Shown: positions 8,666 to 18,140, counted from the stretch's first letter. The stretch: 64,000 bases of DNA from JAYPHU01 sp964611435 (GCA_964611435.1 CAZSXT010000019.1:11306-75305); one strand, 5' to 3'. Made by a program: numbers and translations. The notes: generated by a model not told the origin, from the sequence alone.

Positions 8666-9355
8666 ATGGCTGACGCTATTTCCGTTTCCGCTGAAATGCG
8701 CGACCGGGCCGGCAAGGGGGTGGCACGGGCTCATCGACGGGCAGGACGCGTTCCAGCGGTTATCTACGGCAACAAGCTCGATCCGGTATCGATTTCTGTG
8801 GAACAGAAAGAACTGGAACGGCTAATTCACGACCCCCGATTTTTTAACCAGATTTTCGAGGTTCAGGTGAACGGCGAGACCCATCAGGTGCTTGCCCGTG
8901 ATCTGCAGTTGCATCCGGTCTCCGACCGGCCGATGCATGTCGATTTTCTCCGGTTTAACGAGAACACACGGATCGTCCTCGAAATTCCGGTGGACTTCCT
9001 GAACGAGGAAGCCAGCCCGGGTCTCAAACGCGGCGGCGTGTTGAACATCGTTCGCCGCGAGGTCGAGCTGCTGTGTTCTCCGCTGAATATTCCGGAAATG
9101 CTCACCGCTGATTTGACCGGTTTGGAGATTGGCGACTCGATCCACATTAGTGCGATTGAACTGCCCGAAGGCGTAGAGGCCACCACCGACCGCGACTTTA
9201 CTGTCGCCACTATTGCCGCGCCGACCGTCATGCCGACCGAAGAAGAGGAAGGCGAGGGCGAGGAAGGCGAAGAGGGCGAAGAAGGAGCGGAAGGCGCCGA
9301 AGGGGGCGAAGCCGAAGGCGGCGACGACGCAGACGGCGGCGACTCCGAAGACTAA
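8666..9355 (+). CDS. rplY: 50S ribosomal protein L25 (CTC form)
   Basis: A 229-residue long form of L25, which binds 5S rRNA. Residues 1-95 are the RNA-binding L25 domain (RRAGRVPAVIYG, LHPVSDRPMHVDFLR), and residues about 100-190 the beta-rich TL5/CTC domain. The last about 35 residues are almost wholly Glu/Gly/Asp/Ala, an acidic low-complexity tail common in alphaproteobacterial L25. An AAAGGAGA site precedes the ATG. It is followed by pth, a conserved pairing. Confidence 0.95.
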   Translation: MADAISVSAEMRDRAGKGVARAHRRAGRVPAVIYGNKLDPVSISVEQKELERLIHDPRFFNQIFEVQVNGETHQVLARDLQLHPVSDRPMHVDFLRFNENTRIVLEIPVDFLNEEASPGLKRGGVLNIVRREVELLCSPLNIPEMLTADLTGLEIGDSIHISAIELPEGVEATTDRDFTVATIAAPTVMPTEEEEGEGEEGEEGEEGAEGAEGGEAEGGDDADGGDSED

Positions 9356-9363
9356 TCGTCTTG

Positions 9364-9391
9364 CCGGGGGCGCGAGCGTATCGCGTCCCCG
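9364..9391 (+). terminator. Hairpin between rplY and pth
   Basis: A GGGGGCGCGA / TCGCGTCCCC stem with a GCGTA-type loop lies just after the rplY stop and is followed by GTTCATT, a poor T-tract. It could reduce transcription into pth rather than stop it. Confidence 0.45.
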
Positions 9392-9418
9392 TTCATTCCT
9401 CTCTCGGGGGAGTTTGCG

Positions 9419-10051
9419 ATGCATCTCCTGGTCGGACTCGGCAATCCCGGTTCGAAATATGCGGGCAACCGGCACAACGTCGGCTTTATGGCGGTGGACG
9501 AAATCTGCCGCCGGTACGCCTGCCCACCCTATCGCGCCAAATTTCAGGGTGAGGTTTCCGAGGGTTCGATCGCCGGAGAGAAAGTGCTGCTGCTGAAGCC
9601 GTCCACCTATATGAATGAGTCTGGCCGTTCGGTTGGCGAGGCGGCGCGGTTTTACAAAATCGAACCGGCGAACGTCATTGTCATTCATGACGAAATCGAC
9701 TTGGCCGCAGAAAAGGTTCGGGTGAAAGAAGGCGGCGGTCTTGCCGGGCACAACGGCCTGAAAAGCATCGCGTCCCAGATTGGTCAGGATTTCTGGCGGG
9801 TGCGGATCGGGGTCGGCCACCCCGGCGACAAGGACCGGGTGTCCGGGCACGTGCTCAACGATTTTTCAAAAGCGGACATGGTTTGGCTGGAGAAAACCCT
9901 CGACGCCATTGCCGAGACCATCCCGTCTCTCATCCAAGGCGACGATAAGGAGTTTACCAACAGGCTAGGCCTCATTATCACTCCGCCCCGGCCCAAGACC
10001 AAAAAGCCGGAAGGGACGCCCCGCGACCCTTCCTCAGACGAGAGTACATAA
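9419..10051 (+). CDS. pth: Peptidyl-tRNA hydrolase
   Basis: A 210-residue cytoplasmic hydrolase recycling peptidyl-tRNAs. It begins MHLLVGLGNPGSKYAGNRHNVGF with catalytic His19 and Asn9, and also has KPSTYMNESG, VIHDEIDL (Asp of the active site) and GGGLAGHNGLKSI. The C terminus carries a charged, Pro/Lys-rich extension (RPKTKKPEGTPRDPSSDEST) beyond the usual about 190 residues. It lies 3 nt upstream of ychF. Confidence 0.95.
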   Translation: MHLLVGLGNPGSKYAGNRHNVGFMAVDEICRRYACPPYRAKFQGEVSEGSIAGEKVLLLKPSTYMNESGRSVGEAARFYKIEPANVIVIHDEIDLAAEKVRVKEGGGLAGHNGLKSIASQIGQDFWRVRIGVGHPGDKDRVSGHVLNDFSKADMVWLEKTLDAIAETIPSLIQGDDKEFTNRLGLIITPPRPKTKKPEGTPRDPSSDEST

Positions 10052-10054
10052 AGC

Positions 10055-11155
10055 ATGGGATTTAATTGCGGTATTGTCGGTCTGCCCAATGTGGGCAAGT
10101 CCACGCTGTTCAATGCGCTGACCGAAACGGCAGCGGCCGAGACAGCCAATTATCCATTTTGCACCATAGAACCGAACACCGGCCGGGTGGCCGTGCCGGA
10201 CGAGCGGCTCGACAAAATTGCGGAGATGGCCAAATCGGCCAAGGTCTTGCCCACGTTTTTGGAGTTCGTTGACATTGCCGGATTGGTGAAGGGCGCCAGC
10301 TCGGGTGAAGGGCTGGGCAACCAATTCCTGGGCAACATCCGGGAGGTGGACGCCATCCTGCATGTGCTGCGATGCTTTGCCGACGATGATATCACCCATG
10401 TGGAAGGGGGCGTCGATCCCCAGCGTGATGCGGAAACGGTGGAAACCGAACTGATGCTGGCCGATCTGGAAAGCTTGGAAAAACGTATTGAGCCGCTGGC
10501 GAAGAAAGCCAAGGCCGGTGAAAAAGACGCCAAGGCGTCCCTTGATCTGATGGAGCGGGTGCTGGCTGTGCTGCAGGACGGCAAGCCGGCCCGTGCAGCG
10601 ACTTTAAAAGACGGGGAAGCGCGGGCGTTCCGGCAATTGCAGCTTCTGACCTCCAAGCCGGTTCTTTATGTGTGCAATGTGGAAGAAGACGCGGCGGCCG
10701 AAGGCAACGAGTATTCCGTCAAGGTGGCAGAATTCGCCGAGGCCCAGGGGGCGGGCTCCATTGTGGTGTCCGCCAAGATCGAATCCGAGCTTTCCCAATT
10801 GGGCGACGCGGCGGAAAAGGCCGAGTACCTGGAAGCCATGGGCTTGGAAGAGGCCGGGCTGACCCGCCTGATACGGGCGGGGTATCAGTTACTCGATCTG
10901 ATCACTTATTTCACGGCGGGGCCAAAAGAGTCCCGGGCCTGGACAATCCCCCAAGGCACCAAGGCCCCGGGCGCAGCCGGGCGCATCCATACGGATTTCG
11001 AGCGGGGCTTCATCTGCGCCGAAACCATCGGCTATGACGACTATATGTCGCTCGGCGGAGAACAGGGGGCCAAGGATGCCGGCAAGATGCGCCAGGAAGG
11101 CCGCGATTATGTGGTCAAGGACGGCGATATCATTCTCTATAGGTTTAATGTGTAG
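10055..11155 (+). CDS. ychF: Redox-regulated ATPase YchF (Obg-like)
   Basis: A 366-residue OBG-family NTPase associated with ribosomes and stress. It shows the P-loop GLPNVGKST at residues 9-17, the switch region VDIAGLVKGASSGEGLGNQFL, and the altered G4 NVEED that makes YchF prefer ATP over GTP. A coiled-coil insertion at about 130-170 is followed by a C-terminal TGS domain (FFTAGPKESRAWTI..GRIHTDFERGFICAE). The pth-ychF pair is widely conserved. Confidence 0.95.
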   Translation: MGFNCGIVGLPNVGKSTLFNALTETAAAETANYPFCTIEPNTGRVAVPDERLDKIAEMAKSAKVLPTFLEFVDIAGLVKGASSGEGLGNQFLGNIREVDAILHVLRCFADDDITHVEGGVDPQRDAETVETELMLADLESLEKRIEPLAKKAKAGEKDAKASLDLMERVLAVLQDGKPARAATLKDGEARAFRQLQLLTSKPVLYVCNVEEDAAAEGNEYSVKVAEFAEAQGAGSIVVSAKIESELSQLGDAAEKAEYLEAMGLEEAGLTRLIRAGYQLLDLITYFTAGPKESRAWTIPQGTKAPGAAGRIHTDFERGFICAETIGYDDYMSLGGEQGAKDAGKMRQEGRDYVVKDGDIILYRFNV

Positions 11156-11289
11156 CTGCTTTAGCAGCGTCATGCCCGAGTTGGACTCACGCAAGTGAGG
11201 TCAATTCTCGGGTATCTGGTCAAGTGGCCTGAGATCCCCGACAACTGCTCCGCAGGTCGGGGATGACGGTTGACGATTAATCGTCAACC
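11154..11289. repeat. REP-like palindromes between convergent ychF and cyclase genes
   Basis: In order: a GCTGC-TTTA-GCAGC hairpin directly after the ychF stop; a type A element with CCCGAG at 11175-11180 and CTCGGG at 11207-11212; a second type A element with ATCCCCGAC at 11234-11242 and GTCGGGGAT at 11256-11264; and a perfect 22-bp palindrome at 11268-11289 that abuts the stop codon of the minus-strand cyclase. No T-runs follow. The hairpins may mark transcript ends from both sides. Confidence 0.7.
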
Positions 11290-12548
11290 TAACTAAACGC
11301 GAAGTTGTTCCGGCCGGTGGCTTTGACCTTGTACATGGCCTGGTCGGCCGCGTTGAGGAGATCGGAGAGGGTCTCGCCATTCTCGGGATAGTGGCTGATG
11401 CCGATGCTGGCGCTGACGCTGCAGGTCTCCTCCCCGATATCGATGGGCCTGGCCATGCTTTCCAGCACCTTCCGCGCGACGACCTCTATATTCTCCCGTT
11501 CAGAGATGTTTTCAAGGATCACCACAAACTCGTCCCCGCCCAAACGGGCCGCCGTATCGGTATTCCGGATGGCTTCTTCCAATCGCTGGGCGACGGTGGT
11601 CAAGACAATGTCTCCGGCCTCATGGCCATAGGTATCATTGATCGGTTTGAACTTGTCCAGGTCGATAAACATCAGCGCGATGCCGCTTTTGATCCGCCGG
11701 GCGCGGGAGAGCGCTTCGCTGACACTTTCGTTAAAGGACGCCCGGTTGGCCAGGCCCGTTAATTGGTCATAGAGCGCCAAATAACGAATGCGGTCCTCCT
11801 TTTCCTTGCGGTCAGTGATATCACGTATACTGCCGGTGTAGGTGTCCTCGTCTCCGGCGCCCCGCACCACTGCGACCGTCAGTTCAATCGGGAACAGTGT
11901 GCCGTCCGCGCGGATCGCCTCCATTTCATGAGTAGCCCCAACCATATTTGAATAGCCGGTAGCCCGATAGCGCCGTAGATAGCTATCATGCTGTTCCCGG
12001 TGGGGCGAGGGCAACAGGATGCTGACATTCTCACCAACAAGGTCGGTCTTGGCGTAACCGAACATCTTACAGGCGACTTCGTTCACAATCTGGATTCTAC
12101 CGACGTGGTCGATAGAAATGATCGCCTGATCGACGGCTTCCAGGATGGCGTGAATACGGTTTTCCCGGTGGCGGTTGATTTCCGAGGCTTTGATCAGTTC
12201 AGTAATATTCTGACAATCCACCAAGAACCTGACTTGTCCGTCGTCGAACAGGGTTTCATTAATGCTCAGCCGGACGTCTATCTTTGCGCCATCGACTGAC
12301 TTCAGCTCAAGGGGGAGGGGCTCGTCCTCACCGGCAATCAGCTTCAAGCCGTCGGCAAACAGCTCGGCGTAATCGTCGCCGGCGAACATTTCGAAAGGGG
12401 TGCCCAGTACCGCGTCGGGTCCGCTGGCGCCGAGCAGATTGAGAGCGGATTCATTGACCCACACAATCTCGTGCTCCTCACAGATGAACAGGGCTGACTG
12501 CAGCGATTGGAGATAGTTTTCAATTGTCGGGTCGAGCTTGAAGGGCAT
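11289..12548 (-). CDS. PAS-PAS-GGDEF diguanylate cyclase
   Basis: A 419-residue cytoplasmic sensor protein that makes cyclic di-GMP. PAS1 spans about residues 10-115. PAS2 spans about 130-245, with GTHEMEAIRADGTLFPIEL-type features and a PAC end TGSIRDITDRKEKE. The GGDEF domain covers 255-419. The active-site GGDEF is intact at 337-341, and the RNTD inhibitory I-site at 328-331 sits five residues before it, so activity with product inhibition is predicted. There is no membrane segment and no EAL domain. The PAS ligand is unknown. Confidence 0.92.
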   Translation of the reverse strand: MPFKLDPTIENYLQSLQSALFICEEHEIVWVNESALNLLGASGPDAVLGTPFEMFAGDDYAELFADGLKLIAGEDEPLPLELKSVDGAKIDVRLSINETLFDDGQVRFLVDCQNITELIKASEINRHRENRIHAILEAVDQAIISIDHVGRIQIVNEVACKMFGYAKTDLVGENVSILLPSPHREQHDSYLRRYRATGYSNMVGATHEMEAIRADGTLFPIELTVAVVRGAGDEDTYTGSIRDITDRKEKEDRIRYLALYDQLTGLANRASFNESVSEALSRARRIKSGIALMFIDLDKFKPINDTYGHEAGDIVLTTVAQRLEEAIRNTDTAARLGGDEFVVILENISERENIEVVARKVLESMARPIDIGEETCSVSASIGISHYPENGETLSDLLNAADQAMYKVKATGRNNFAFS

Positions 12549-12779
12549 GGGGATCCGGAACTCTGATTCTGTCCATTTTCAGTTGTCGGAGACCGCCACT
12601 GATCGAGGGCCGGGCGACCGGTTACCTAGTATGTAGCACACGGATTGCGGCAACAAAACTGGTGATAGCCGGATTACGGGAGAGGCGCCGTCTTGTGGTA
12701 TGCGCCGCTTGTTGCCAATGCCCGCCTGATCCCCCATAACCAAGTCACTGAACTCGGCGGCCTGGGGAGGGGTGACCCG

Positions 12780-13589
12780 GTGAACAATTCGGAAAACAGC
12801 GAAAACGTCGTTCTGGTGGAAAAAGACGGTGCGGTGGCGACCGTTGTCCTCAATCGGCCGGAAAAGCTGAACGCGCTTAATTTTGAGATGTGGCAGGGCG
12901 TGGGCGCGGCATTCCGGGACCTGGACGGCGATGAAAGCTTGCGCTGTATTGTCCTGCGCGGCGCGGGCGACAAGGCCATGGGGCCCGGCGCCGATATCAC
13001 CGAGTTCGCCGACAAACGAAATTCATCCGAACAGGCGACGGCCTACGGCAAACCTATGCATGGGGCGATGCATGCGATCCGCGATTGCCGCCATCCGGTG
13101 GTGGCGCGCATCCGCGGCCTTTGTGTCGGCGGGGCGTTGGAACTGGCGCTGATGTGCGACCTTCGGATTTGCGGTGAAGGTTCCCGCTTTGGGGTGCCCA
13201 TAAACAAGCTAGGCCTGGTCATGGCCTGTCCCGAGGTCGAAGCCCTGGTCGGCCTCGTCGGGCCATCGGTGGCTTTGGAAATCCTGTACGAAGCCCGCGT
13301 GTTCGGCGCGGCCGAGGCCAAGGACAAAGGTCTCGTGAACAAGGTGGTGCCGGACGATGACGTGGATGCGGCCGTCGCCGAAATGGTCGAGCGTATTTGC
13401 GCCGGTGCGCCATTGGTCAATCGCTGGCACAAGAAGTTCGTTTACCGGGTGATGAGCGGGGTGGCCGAGCCCAAGCCGTTGACGGCGGCGGAAGAAGCGG
13501 AAGGGTTCGCCTGCTATGACACCGAGGATTTCCAGGAAGGGGTGCGGGCGTTCCTCGCCAAGGAGCCGCCCCAATTTAAAGGCAAATAA
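12780..13589 (+). CDS. Enoyl-CoA hydratase/isomerase family protein
   Basis: A 269-residue crotonase-fold protein. The GTG at 12780 was chosen because GGGGAGG lies about 8 nt upstream and the length then fits the family. The oxyanion-hole segments RGAGDKAMGPGADITEF and RIRGLCVGGALELALMCDLRIC are visible. GSRFGVPINKLGLVMACPE lacks the usual catalytic Glu pair of classical hydratases, so the exact reaction is open. It lies 2 nt before a CoA-transferase gene, which suggests a shared acyl-CoA pathway. Confidence 0.85.
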   Translation: MNNSENSENVVLVEKDGAVATVVLNRPEKLNALNFEMWQGVGAAFRDLDGDESLRCIVLRGAGDKAMGPGADITEFADKRNSSEQATAYGKPMHGAMHAIRDCRHPVVARIRGLCVGGALELALMCDLRICGEGSRFGVPINKLGLVMACPEVEALVGLVGPSVALEILYEARVFGAAEAKDKGLVNKVVPDDDVDAAVAEMVERICAGAPLVNRWHKKFVYRVMSGVAEPKPLTAAEEAEGFACYDTEDFQEGVRAFLAKEPPQFKGK

Positions 13590-13591
13590 CC

Positions 13592-14785
13592 ATGAGCGGC
13601 GACAACACCCTTCTGTCCGGCCTCCGGGTCATCGAGATGAGCCATGTTATGGCGGCGCCCACTTGCGGGCTGATGTTGTCGGACATGGGCGCGGATGTGA
13701 TCAAGGTGGAACGTATTCCCGGCGGCGATGATGTCCGCAAGCTCGCCCCGTTTGTCGATGATATTTCAACGCCGTTCACCATGATGAACCGCAACAAGCG
13801 GGGCATCGGGCTCAACATGAAAACCGATGAGGGCAAGGCGGCGCTGAAGAAACTCATCCTGGGCGCGGACGTATTCATCGAGAATTACCGTCTGGGCGCC
13901 ATGGATCATTACGGCGTGGCGTATGATCAGGTGAGGGCCGAGAATCCGAAGCTGATCTATTGCTCCATTTCCGGGTACGGCCGCACTGGTCCTTATGCGG
14001 AAAAAGGCGGCTTTGATCTGGTGGCTCAAGGAATGAGCGGGCTCATGAGCATCACCGGTGAAGGCGCCGGCCGCCCGCCGGTCAAGGTAGGCGCGCCGGT
14101 CACCGATATTACCGCCGGTTGCCTGGCGGCCATGGGCATTCTGGCGGCGCTGGTGAAGCGAAAGGAAACCGGCGAGGGCCAGTATGTGGATACGTCTCTG
14201 TTCGAAGCCGGAATCATGCACACCTATTGGCAATCGGCGATCTATTTCGGCTCAGGCGAGGTGCCTCAGGCGATGGGCTCGGCGCACCCGCTGATGGCGC
14301 CCTATCAGGCGTTTCAAACCAAAGACGGCTGGATCAATATCGGCTCAGCGAATCAGGGGCTGTGGGGCAAATTGACGGAGCTGTTGGGCGCGCCGGAACT
14401 GGCGGACGACCCCCGCTTTGTCGAGCCCAAAGACCGGATGGAAAACCTGGGTGAGTTGGTGGAGGCGCTGACGGGCTATTTCATCACGGACACGACGGAA
14501 AGCTGGATGGAACGATTGGAAGACGTGGGCATCCCCGCCGGGCCGGTTCTGGACATCGCACAGATGACCAGCGATCCGCAGGCACTGGCCCGGAACATGG
14601 TGCAGGAGGCCGCGCCAACCAAGGTTCTCGGCCATCCGGTCAAGTATTCGGCCACGCCCACATCGATCCAGCGGACAGCCCCGGTGCTTGGTGAACATAC
14701 GGAAGAAGTTCTGGCGGAAGCGGGCTATAGTGAAGCGGAGATTGCGGCAATGATTGCCGCCGGCGCGGCGGGCCGGGGGGAATGA
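13592..14785 (+). CDS. CaiB/BaiF family (type III) CoA-transferase
   Basis: A 397-residue cytoplasmic enzyme that moves CoA between carboxylic acids. It has the class III N terminus (LLSGLRVIEMSHVMAAPTCGLMLSDMGADVIKVE), FIENYRLGAMDHYGV, YCSISGYGRTGPYAEKGGFDLVAQGMSGLM (the Asp of DLVAQ is the expected acyl-carrying residue) and PVKVGAPVTDITAG. The substrate cannot be told. It is probably co-transcribed with the preceding hydratase gene. Confidence 0.92.
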   Translation: MSGDNTLLSGLRVIEMSHVMAAPTCGLMLSDMGADVIKVERIPGGDDVRKLAPFVDDISTPFTMMNRNKRGIGLNMKTDEGKAALKKLILGADVFIENYRLGAMDHYGVAYDQVRAENPKLIYCSISGYGRTGPYAEKGGFDLVAQGMSGLMSITGEGAGRPPVKVGAPVTDITAGCLAAMGILAALVKRKETGEGQYVDTSLFEAGIMHTYWQSAIYFGSGEVPQAMGSAHPLMAPYQAFQTKDGWINIGSANQGLWGKLTELLGAPELADDPRFVEPKDRMENLGELVEALTGYFITDTTESWMERLEDVGIPAGPVLDIAQMTSDPQALARNMVQEAAPTKVLGHPVKYSATPTSIQRTAPVLGEHTEEVLAEAGYSEAEIAAMIAAGAAGRGE

Positions 14786-15354
14786 GGAGACGTTTGATGG
14801 AAATCGTGAAATTTGTGCTGGCGGGTGTTTTTTTCTTAGTCTCCGCCTCACATGCCGGCGCACAGGATGCTCGCATCGCACCGTTCCTGGGGACCTATGT
14901 GGGGGAGGTCGTTTTCGCCACGGATCAGGGACTTGAAAAGCGGGAACTGGACGTTCGCATCCAGGCCGAAGGGGATGGCTTTTCGGTTCAGTGGTCCACT
15001 GTTCGGCAAAAGATCGGTGGTAAGGTCAAGAAGTCGACACACTTTGTGGCCTTCGGCAATCCGGACCGAAACGGGGTTTTCCTGCCTAAGGGCAGTATCG
15101 AACGGTTCGGTGAGAAGATCGCCATTGATCCGTTGCAGGGCCGGCCGCAACTCTGGGCTACGGTGCGGGGCAAGACCCTTGTCATCAATGCAACGGTACA
15201 GACTGATAGGGGCGGACTGGAGAAACAGATTTATGAGCGGAAGCTGGTGCCCGGCGGGCTTGAGCTCAATTTTCTCCGCACCCGCGACGGCCAGCCGCTC
15301 AAGTCTCTTCATGTAAAGATGAAGACCAAGAATCAGAAGCAGAATTTGCAGTGA
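14782..15354 (+). CDS. Small exported protein of unknown function
   Basis: A 190-residue protein with a typical Sec signal (MRRRLMEIVKFVLAGVFFLVSASHAGAQ) cut after AGA. The start overlaps the CoA-transferase stop by 4 nt (ATGA). An ATG at 14797 with a GGAG site is an alternative that keeps the signal peptide. The mature part is beta-rich, with FLGTYVGEVVF near the start, and may be a lipocalin-like or beta-barrel fold. No family recognised. It is probably periplasmic. Confidence 0.75.
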   Translation: MRRRLMEIVKFVLAGVFFLVSASHAGAQDARIAPFLGTYVGEVVFATDQGLEKRELDVRIQAEGDGFSVQWSTVRQKIGGKVKKSTHFVAFGNPDRNGVFLPKGSIERFGEKIAIDPLQGRPQLWATVRGKTLVINATVQTDRGGLEKQIYERKLVPGGLELNFLRTRDGQPLKSLHVKMKTKNQKQNLQ

Positions 15355-15705
15355 CGTCTTAGGCAGATTAACTGCCTATGACGTCACCGCCCGAGTTGGC
15401 GTAGCCAATTCTCGGGGGTCTCTTCCAAATTCAAATATGGGTCCACGGGTCACGCCTTCGGCGGCCCGTGGATGACTAAATTTTGTACTACCATTTTCCT
15501 GGTCATGCGCGGACCGGCCGATAGGCCGTGATCCGCGTACCCATTTTAAGGCATCCCCCCATCAGGTCTTTCACGCCAGCTTTCTCCATCTCACCTTTCG
15601 CGTCATGCCCGAGTTGAGACCAGCTCTAGCTGGGATCAAGTCTCGGGTATCCATGACCAGCATTAGATGGACCCCCGAGAATTGGCTGCGCCAACTCAGG
15701 GGCGA
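15351..15705. repeat. Cluster of REP-like palindromes in a gene-free gap (15355-15817)
   Basis: A 37-nt hairpin at 15351-15387 (GTGACGTC and TAGGCAG arms) contains the upstream stop codon. It is followed by type A (CCCGAG 15390-15395 / CTCGGG 15411-15416), type B (TCCACGGG 15442-15449 / CCCGTGGA 15465-15472), type C (TGCGCGGA 15506-15513 / TCCGCG 15532-15537), type A (15608-15647) and a degenerate type A (15672-15702). No gene is visible here. Confidence 0.75.
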
Positions 15706-15817
15706 CGCATTAAAAGAAGGAAACAGATCCCCGGCAGCCGCTTCGCGGGCCAGGGATAATAAAAGGGCGCCGACCGTTGCCGGCCGACGCCCCGAGCGTT
15801 TAACAGGGAGGTAGTTA

Positions 15818-16999
15818 TTAACGCTCTAAACACATGGCGATGCCCATGCCGCCGCCAATGCAGAGGGTGGCGAGGCCCTTGTTTGCATCGCGCCGCTTCA
15901 TCTCGTGCAGCAAGGTCACCAGCACCCGCGCGCCGGAGGCGCCGATCGGATGGCCCAGCGCAATCGCGCCGCCGTTCACGTTAACCTTGTCTTCCGACCA
16001 GCCCATTTCCTTGGCGACCGCGCATGCCTGCGCAGCGAAGGCCTCGTTGGCCTCAATCAGGTCCAAGTCATCGCTGGTCCAGCCGGCCTTTGCCAAGGCG
16101 CTCTTGGACGCCGGGATCGGGCCTGCGCCCATGATCGACGGGTCGATACCTTCGGTGGCCCAGGACCTGATCTTGGCCAGCGGTTCAATGCCGCGTTTTT
16201 CCGCTTCCTCGGCGCTCATCAGGACCAGCGCCGCAGCGCCGTCGTTAATGCCGGACGCGTTGCCGGCCGTGACCGAGCCTTCCTTGTCGAAAGCTGGGCG
16301 CAGTTTGGCGAGGGCCTCGGCGGTGGTGCCGTGGCGGGGATGCTCGTCCGTGTCCACCACGATGTCTTCCTTGCGGGTCTTCACGGTGACCGGGACGATT
16401 TCGTCCTTGAAGGTGCCGGCCTTCTGCGCGGCCTCGGCCCGTTCCTGAGACAGAAGGGCGAACGCGTCCTGCTGATCCCGGGAGATTTGCCACTGTTGGG
16501 CCACGTTCTCAGCGGTGATGCCCATATGGTAGCCGTTGAAGACGTCCCACAGACCGTCGTTGATCATGCTGTCGATCAGCTCCGCCGGGCCCATTTTGAC
16601 ACCGGCCCGCAGATGCGAGACGTGCGGCGATTTGGTCATGTTTTCCTGACCGCCGGCCACCACGATGGTGGAGTCGCCGGCCTTGATCGCCTGCGCGCCC
16701 AGCGCCACGGCCCGGAGACCGGACCCGCAAACTTGGTTGATGCCGTAGGCCGTGCGTTCCTTCGGAATGCCCGCGCCCATAGCGGCCTGGCGGGCCGGGT
16801 TCATGCCGACGCCGGCCGTCAGAACCTGGCCCAGGATCACCTCGGTCACATCTTCGGCGCTCACACCGGCCCGGTTCAACGCCTCGGCGATGGCAATGCT
16901 GCCGAGTTCGTGGCCGGCGGTATTGGCAAACGCGCCGTTAAACGCCCCGATGGGCGTGCGCGCGCCGGCGGCAATTACGATTTCAGTATCCTGACTCAT
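15818..16999 (-). CDS. phaA: Acetyl-CoA C-acetyltransferase (beta-ketothiolase)
   Basis: A 393-residue thiolase that condenses two acetyl-CoA to acetoacetyl-CoA, the first step of PHB synthesis. The nucleophilic Cys is in NQVCGSGLRAVALGAQ, the C-terminal catalytic His in GGAIALGHPIGASGARV, and the second Cys in TLCIGGGMG. It is the last gene of the minus-strand run phaR-phaJ-phaA and faces the phaP-phaB-phaC set across a divergent promoter. Confidence 0.95.
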   Translation of the reverse strand: MSQDTEIVIAAGARTPIGAFNGAFANTAGHELGSIAIAEALNRAGVSAEDVTEVILGQVLTAGVGMNPARQAAMGAGIPKERTAYGINQVCGSGLRAVALGAQAIKAGDSTIVVAGGQENMTKSPHVSHLRAGVKMGPAELIDSMINDGLWDVFNGYHMGITAENVAQQWQISRDQQDAFALLSQERAEAAQKAGTFKDEIVPVTVKTRKEDIVVDTDEHPRHGTTAEALAKLRPAFDKEGSVTAGNASGINDGAAALVLMSAEEAEKRGIEPLAKIRSWATEGIDPSIMGAGPIPASKSALAKAGWTSDDLDLIEANEAFAAQACAVAKEMGWSEDKVNVNGGAIALGHPIGASGARVLVTLLHEMKRRDANKGLATLCIGGGMGIAMCLER

Positions 17000-17044
17000 T
17001 CAAGTCGTCCTTTCGTCCTATCAGAGCCGGAATGAATTCTTTGT

Positions 17045-17467
17045 TCAGTCCGGCGATTTCATAATCGCTTCGCCCTTGAGGACCAGTTTGTCCCCGACGA
17101 AGCAGTTAGTTGTCATCACAATGGTGTTCTTTTCCGGATTAACGTCGGTCACCTCAACCAGCGTCTTAACCACATCGCCGATCATGACCGGTGCGCGGAA
17201 CTGCAGATTTTGGTTCAAATAAATCCAGCCGGGTCCCGGAAAGATATAGCCCAGCGTGGCGGAAATATGGCTGGCGGTTAGAATGCCGTGGGCAATCCGC
17301 TGGCCGAACATGGTGCCCTTGGCGAATTCCTCGTCCAAATGGATCGGGTTGAAGTCGCCGGACACTTCGGCAAAGGACCGGACGTCCTGATCGGTCACCT
17401 GCTTTTCGTATTCCGCCGTCATACCGACAGCGATGTCCTTGATAAATTTTTGGCTGGGCAGATCCAC
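17045..17467 (-). CDS. phaJ: MaoC-like (R)-specific enoyl-CoA hydratase
   Basis: A 140-residue hot-dog-fold enzyme. The hydratase-2 motif is intact in SGDFNPIHLDEEFAKGTMFGQRIAHGIL, with Asp and His of the catalytic pair. PhaJ-type enzymes make (R)-3-hydroxyacyl-CoA from beta-oxidation for PHA synthase, and the position between phaR and phaA supports this. The start is GTG with an AGGAG site about 10 nt upstream. A broader MaoC dehydratase role is possible. Confidence 0.85.
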   Translation of the reverse strand: MDLPSQKFIKDIAVGMTAEYEKQVTDQDVRSFAEVSGDFNPIHLDEEFAKGTMFGQRIAHGILTASHISATLGYIFPGPGWIYLNQNLQFRAPVMIGDVVKTLVEVTDVNPEKNTIVMTTNCFVGDKLVLKGEAIMKSPD

Positions 17468-17531
17468 GTTACTTGTACTCCTATGCGCTTGTTGTCGTTG
17501 GTTGGGTCATAAACAGGGTGCTCATGTGGGA

Positions 17532-18140
17532 TCAGTCTTTCTTCGACAGGGCATCGAGTTGCTTCTGCATCTCCGCCAACTGCTGACTGAGTTTGTCGAG
17601 ATCGGCGCCGTCGGTCGCCGGCTTGGTCTCTCCTTCTTCTTCTTCGGAAGCTTTCGATCCGCCGCTCATCATGCCGAAGGATTCCTGAAACAGTTCCAGA
17701 TTGCGGCGGCTAACCTCCGCCCAGCCGTTCAGGCCGGTCGTGCCGCTCATCATATCGGTCATTTGTTTCATGATTTCCTGTTGGTTCTTGCTGAAACTCT
17801 CGATGGAATGTTCCATATATTGAGAGAATTGCGGCCCCACGCCGTCGCCATAGAACTTCAACAGCTGGCGGAGCATATTCAGGGGCAACATGCTGTGGCC
17901 TTTGTTTTCCTCCTCGGCGATAATCTGCGCCAAGATAGAGGCGGTCAGGTCCTTGCCGCTTTTGGCGTCGATGACGACAAAAATCTCTTCGTCGTTCACC
18001 ATGCGATGCAGGGTTTCAAGCGTGACGAACTCCCCGGATGCCGTGTTGTACAGCCGCCGGTTCGCGTACTTCTTAATGACAATCGGATCAGGGCCGGTAT
18101 CCCGCCCATCGCCGTTGCCGTTTGTACCTGTCTTTGCCAC
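17532..18140 (-). CDS. phaR: Polyhydroxyalkanoate synthesis repressor PhaR
   Basis: A 202-residue regulator. The N-terminal PHB/PHA accumulation regulator DNA-binding domain is clear (IVIKKYANRRLYNTASGEFVTLETLHRMV), followed by the PHB-binding repeat region (ILAQIIAEEENKGHSMLP..LRQLLKFYGDGVGPQFSQYMEHSI). The tail ends in a short coiled coil (LDKLSQQLAEMQKQLDAL). PhaR represses phasin genes until PHB granules titrate it away. The GTG start has GGAG about 8 nt upstream. Confidence 0.94.
   Translation of the reverse strand: MAKTGTNGNGDGRDTGPDPIVIKKYANRRLYNTASGEFVTLETLHRMVNDEEIFVVIDAKSGKDLTASILAQIIAEEENKGHSMLPLNMLRQLLKFYGDGVGPQFSQYMEHSIESFSKNQQEIMKQMTDMMSGTTGLNGWAEVSRRNLELFQESFGMMSGGSKASEEEEGETKPATDGADLDKLSQQLAEMQKQLDALSKKD

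Noticed and set aside
15905..17035. Long open frame on the plus strand across phaA
   Set aside because: It is the antisense shadow of a clear thiolase gene in GC-rich DNA and has no recognisable domain.
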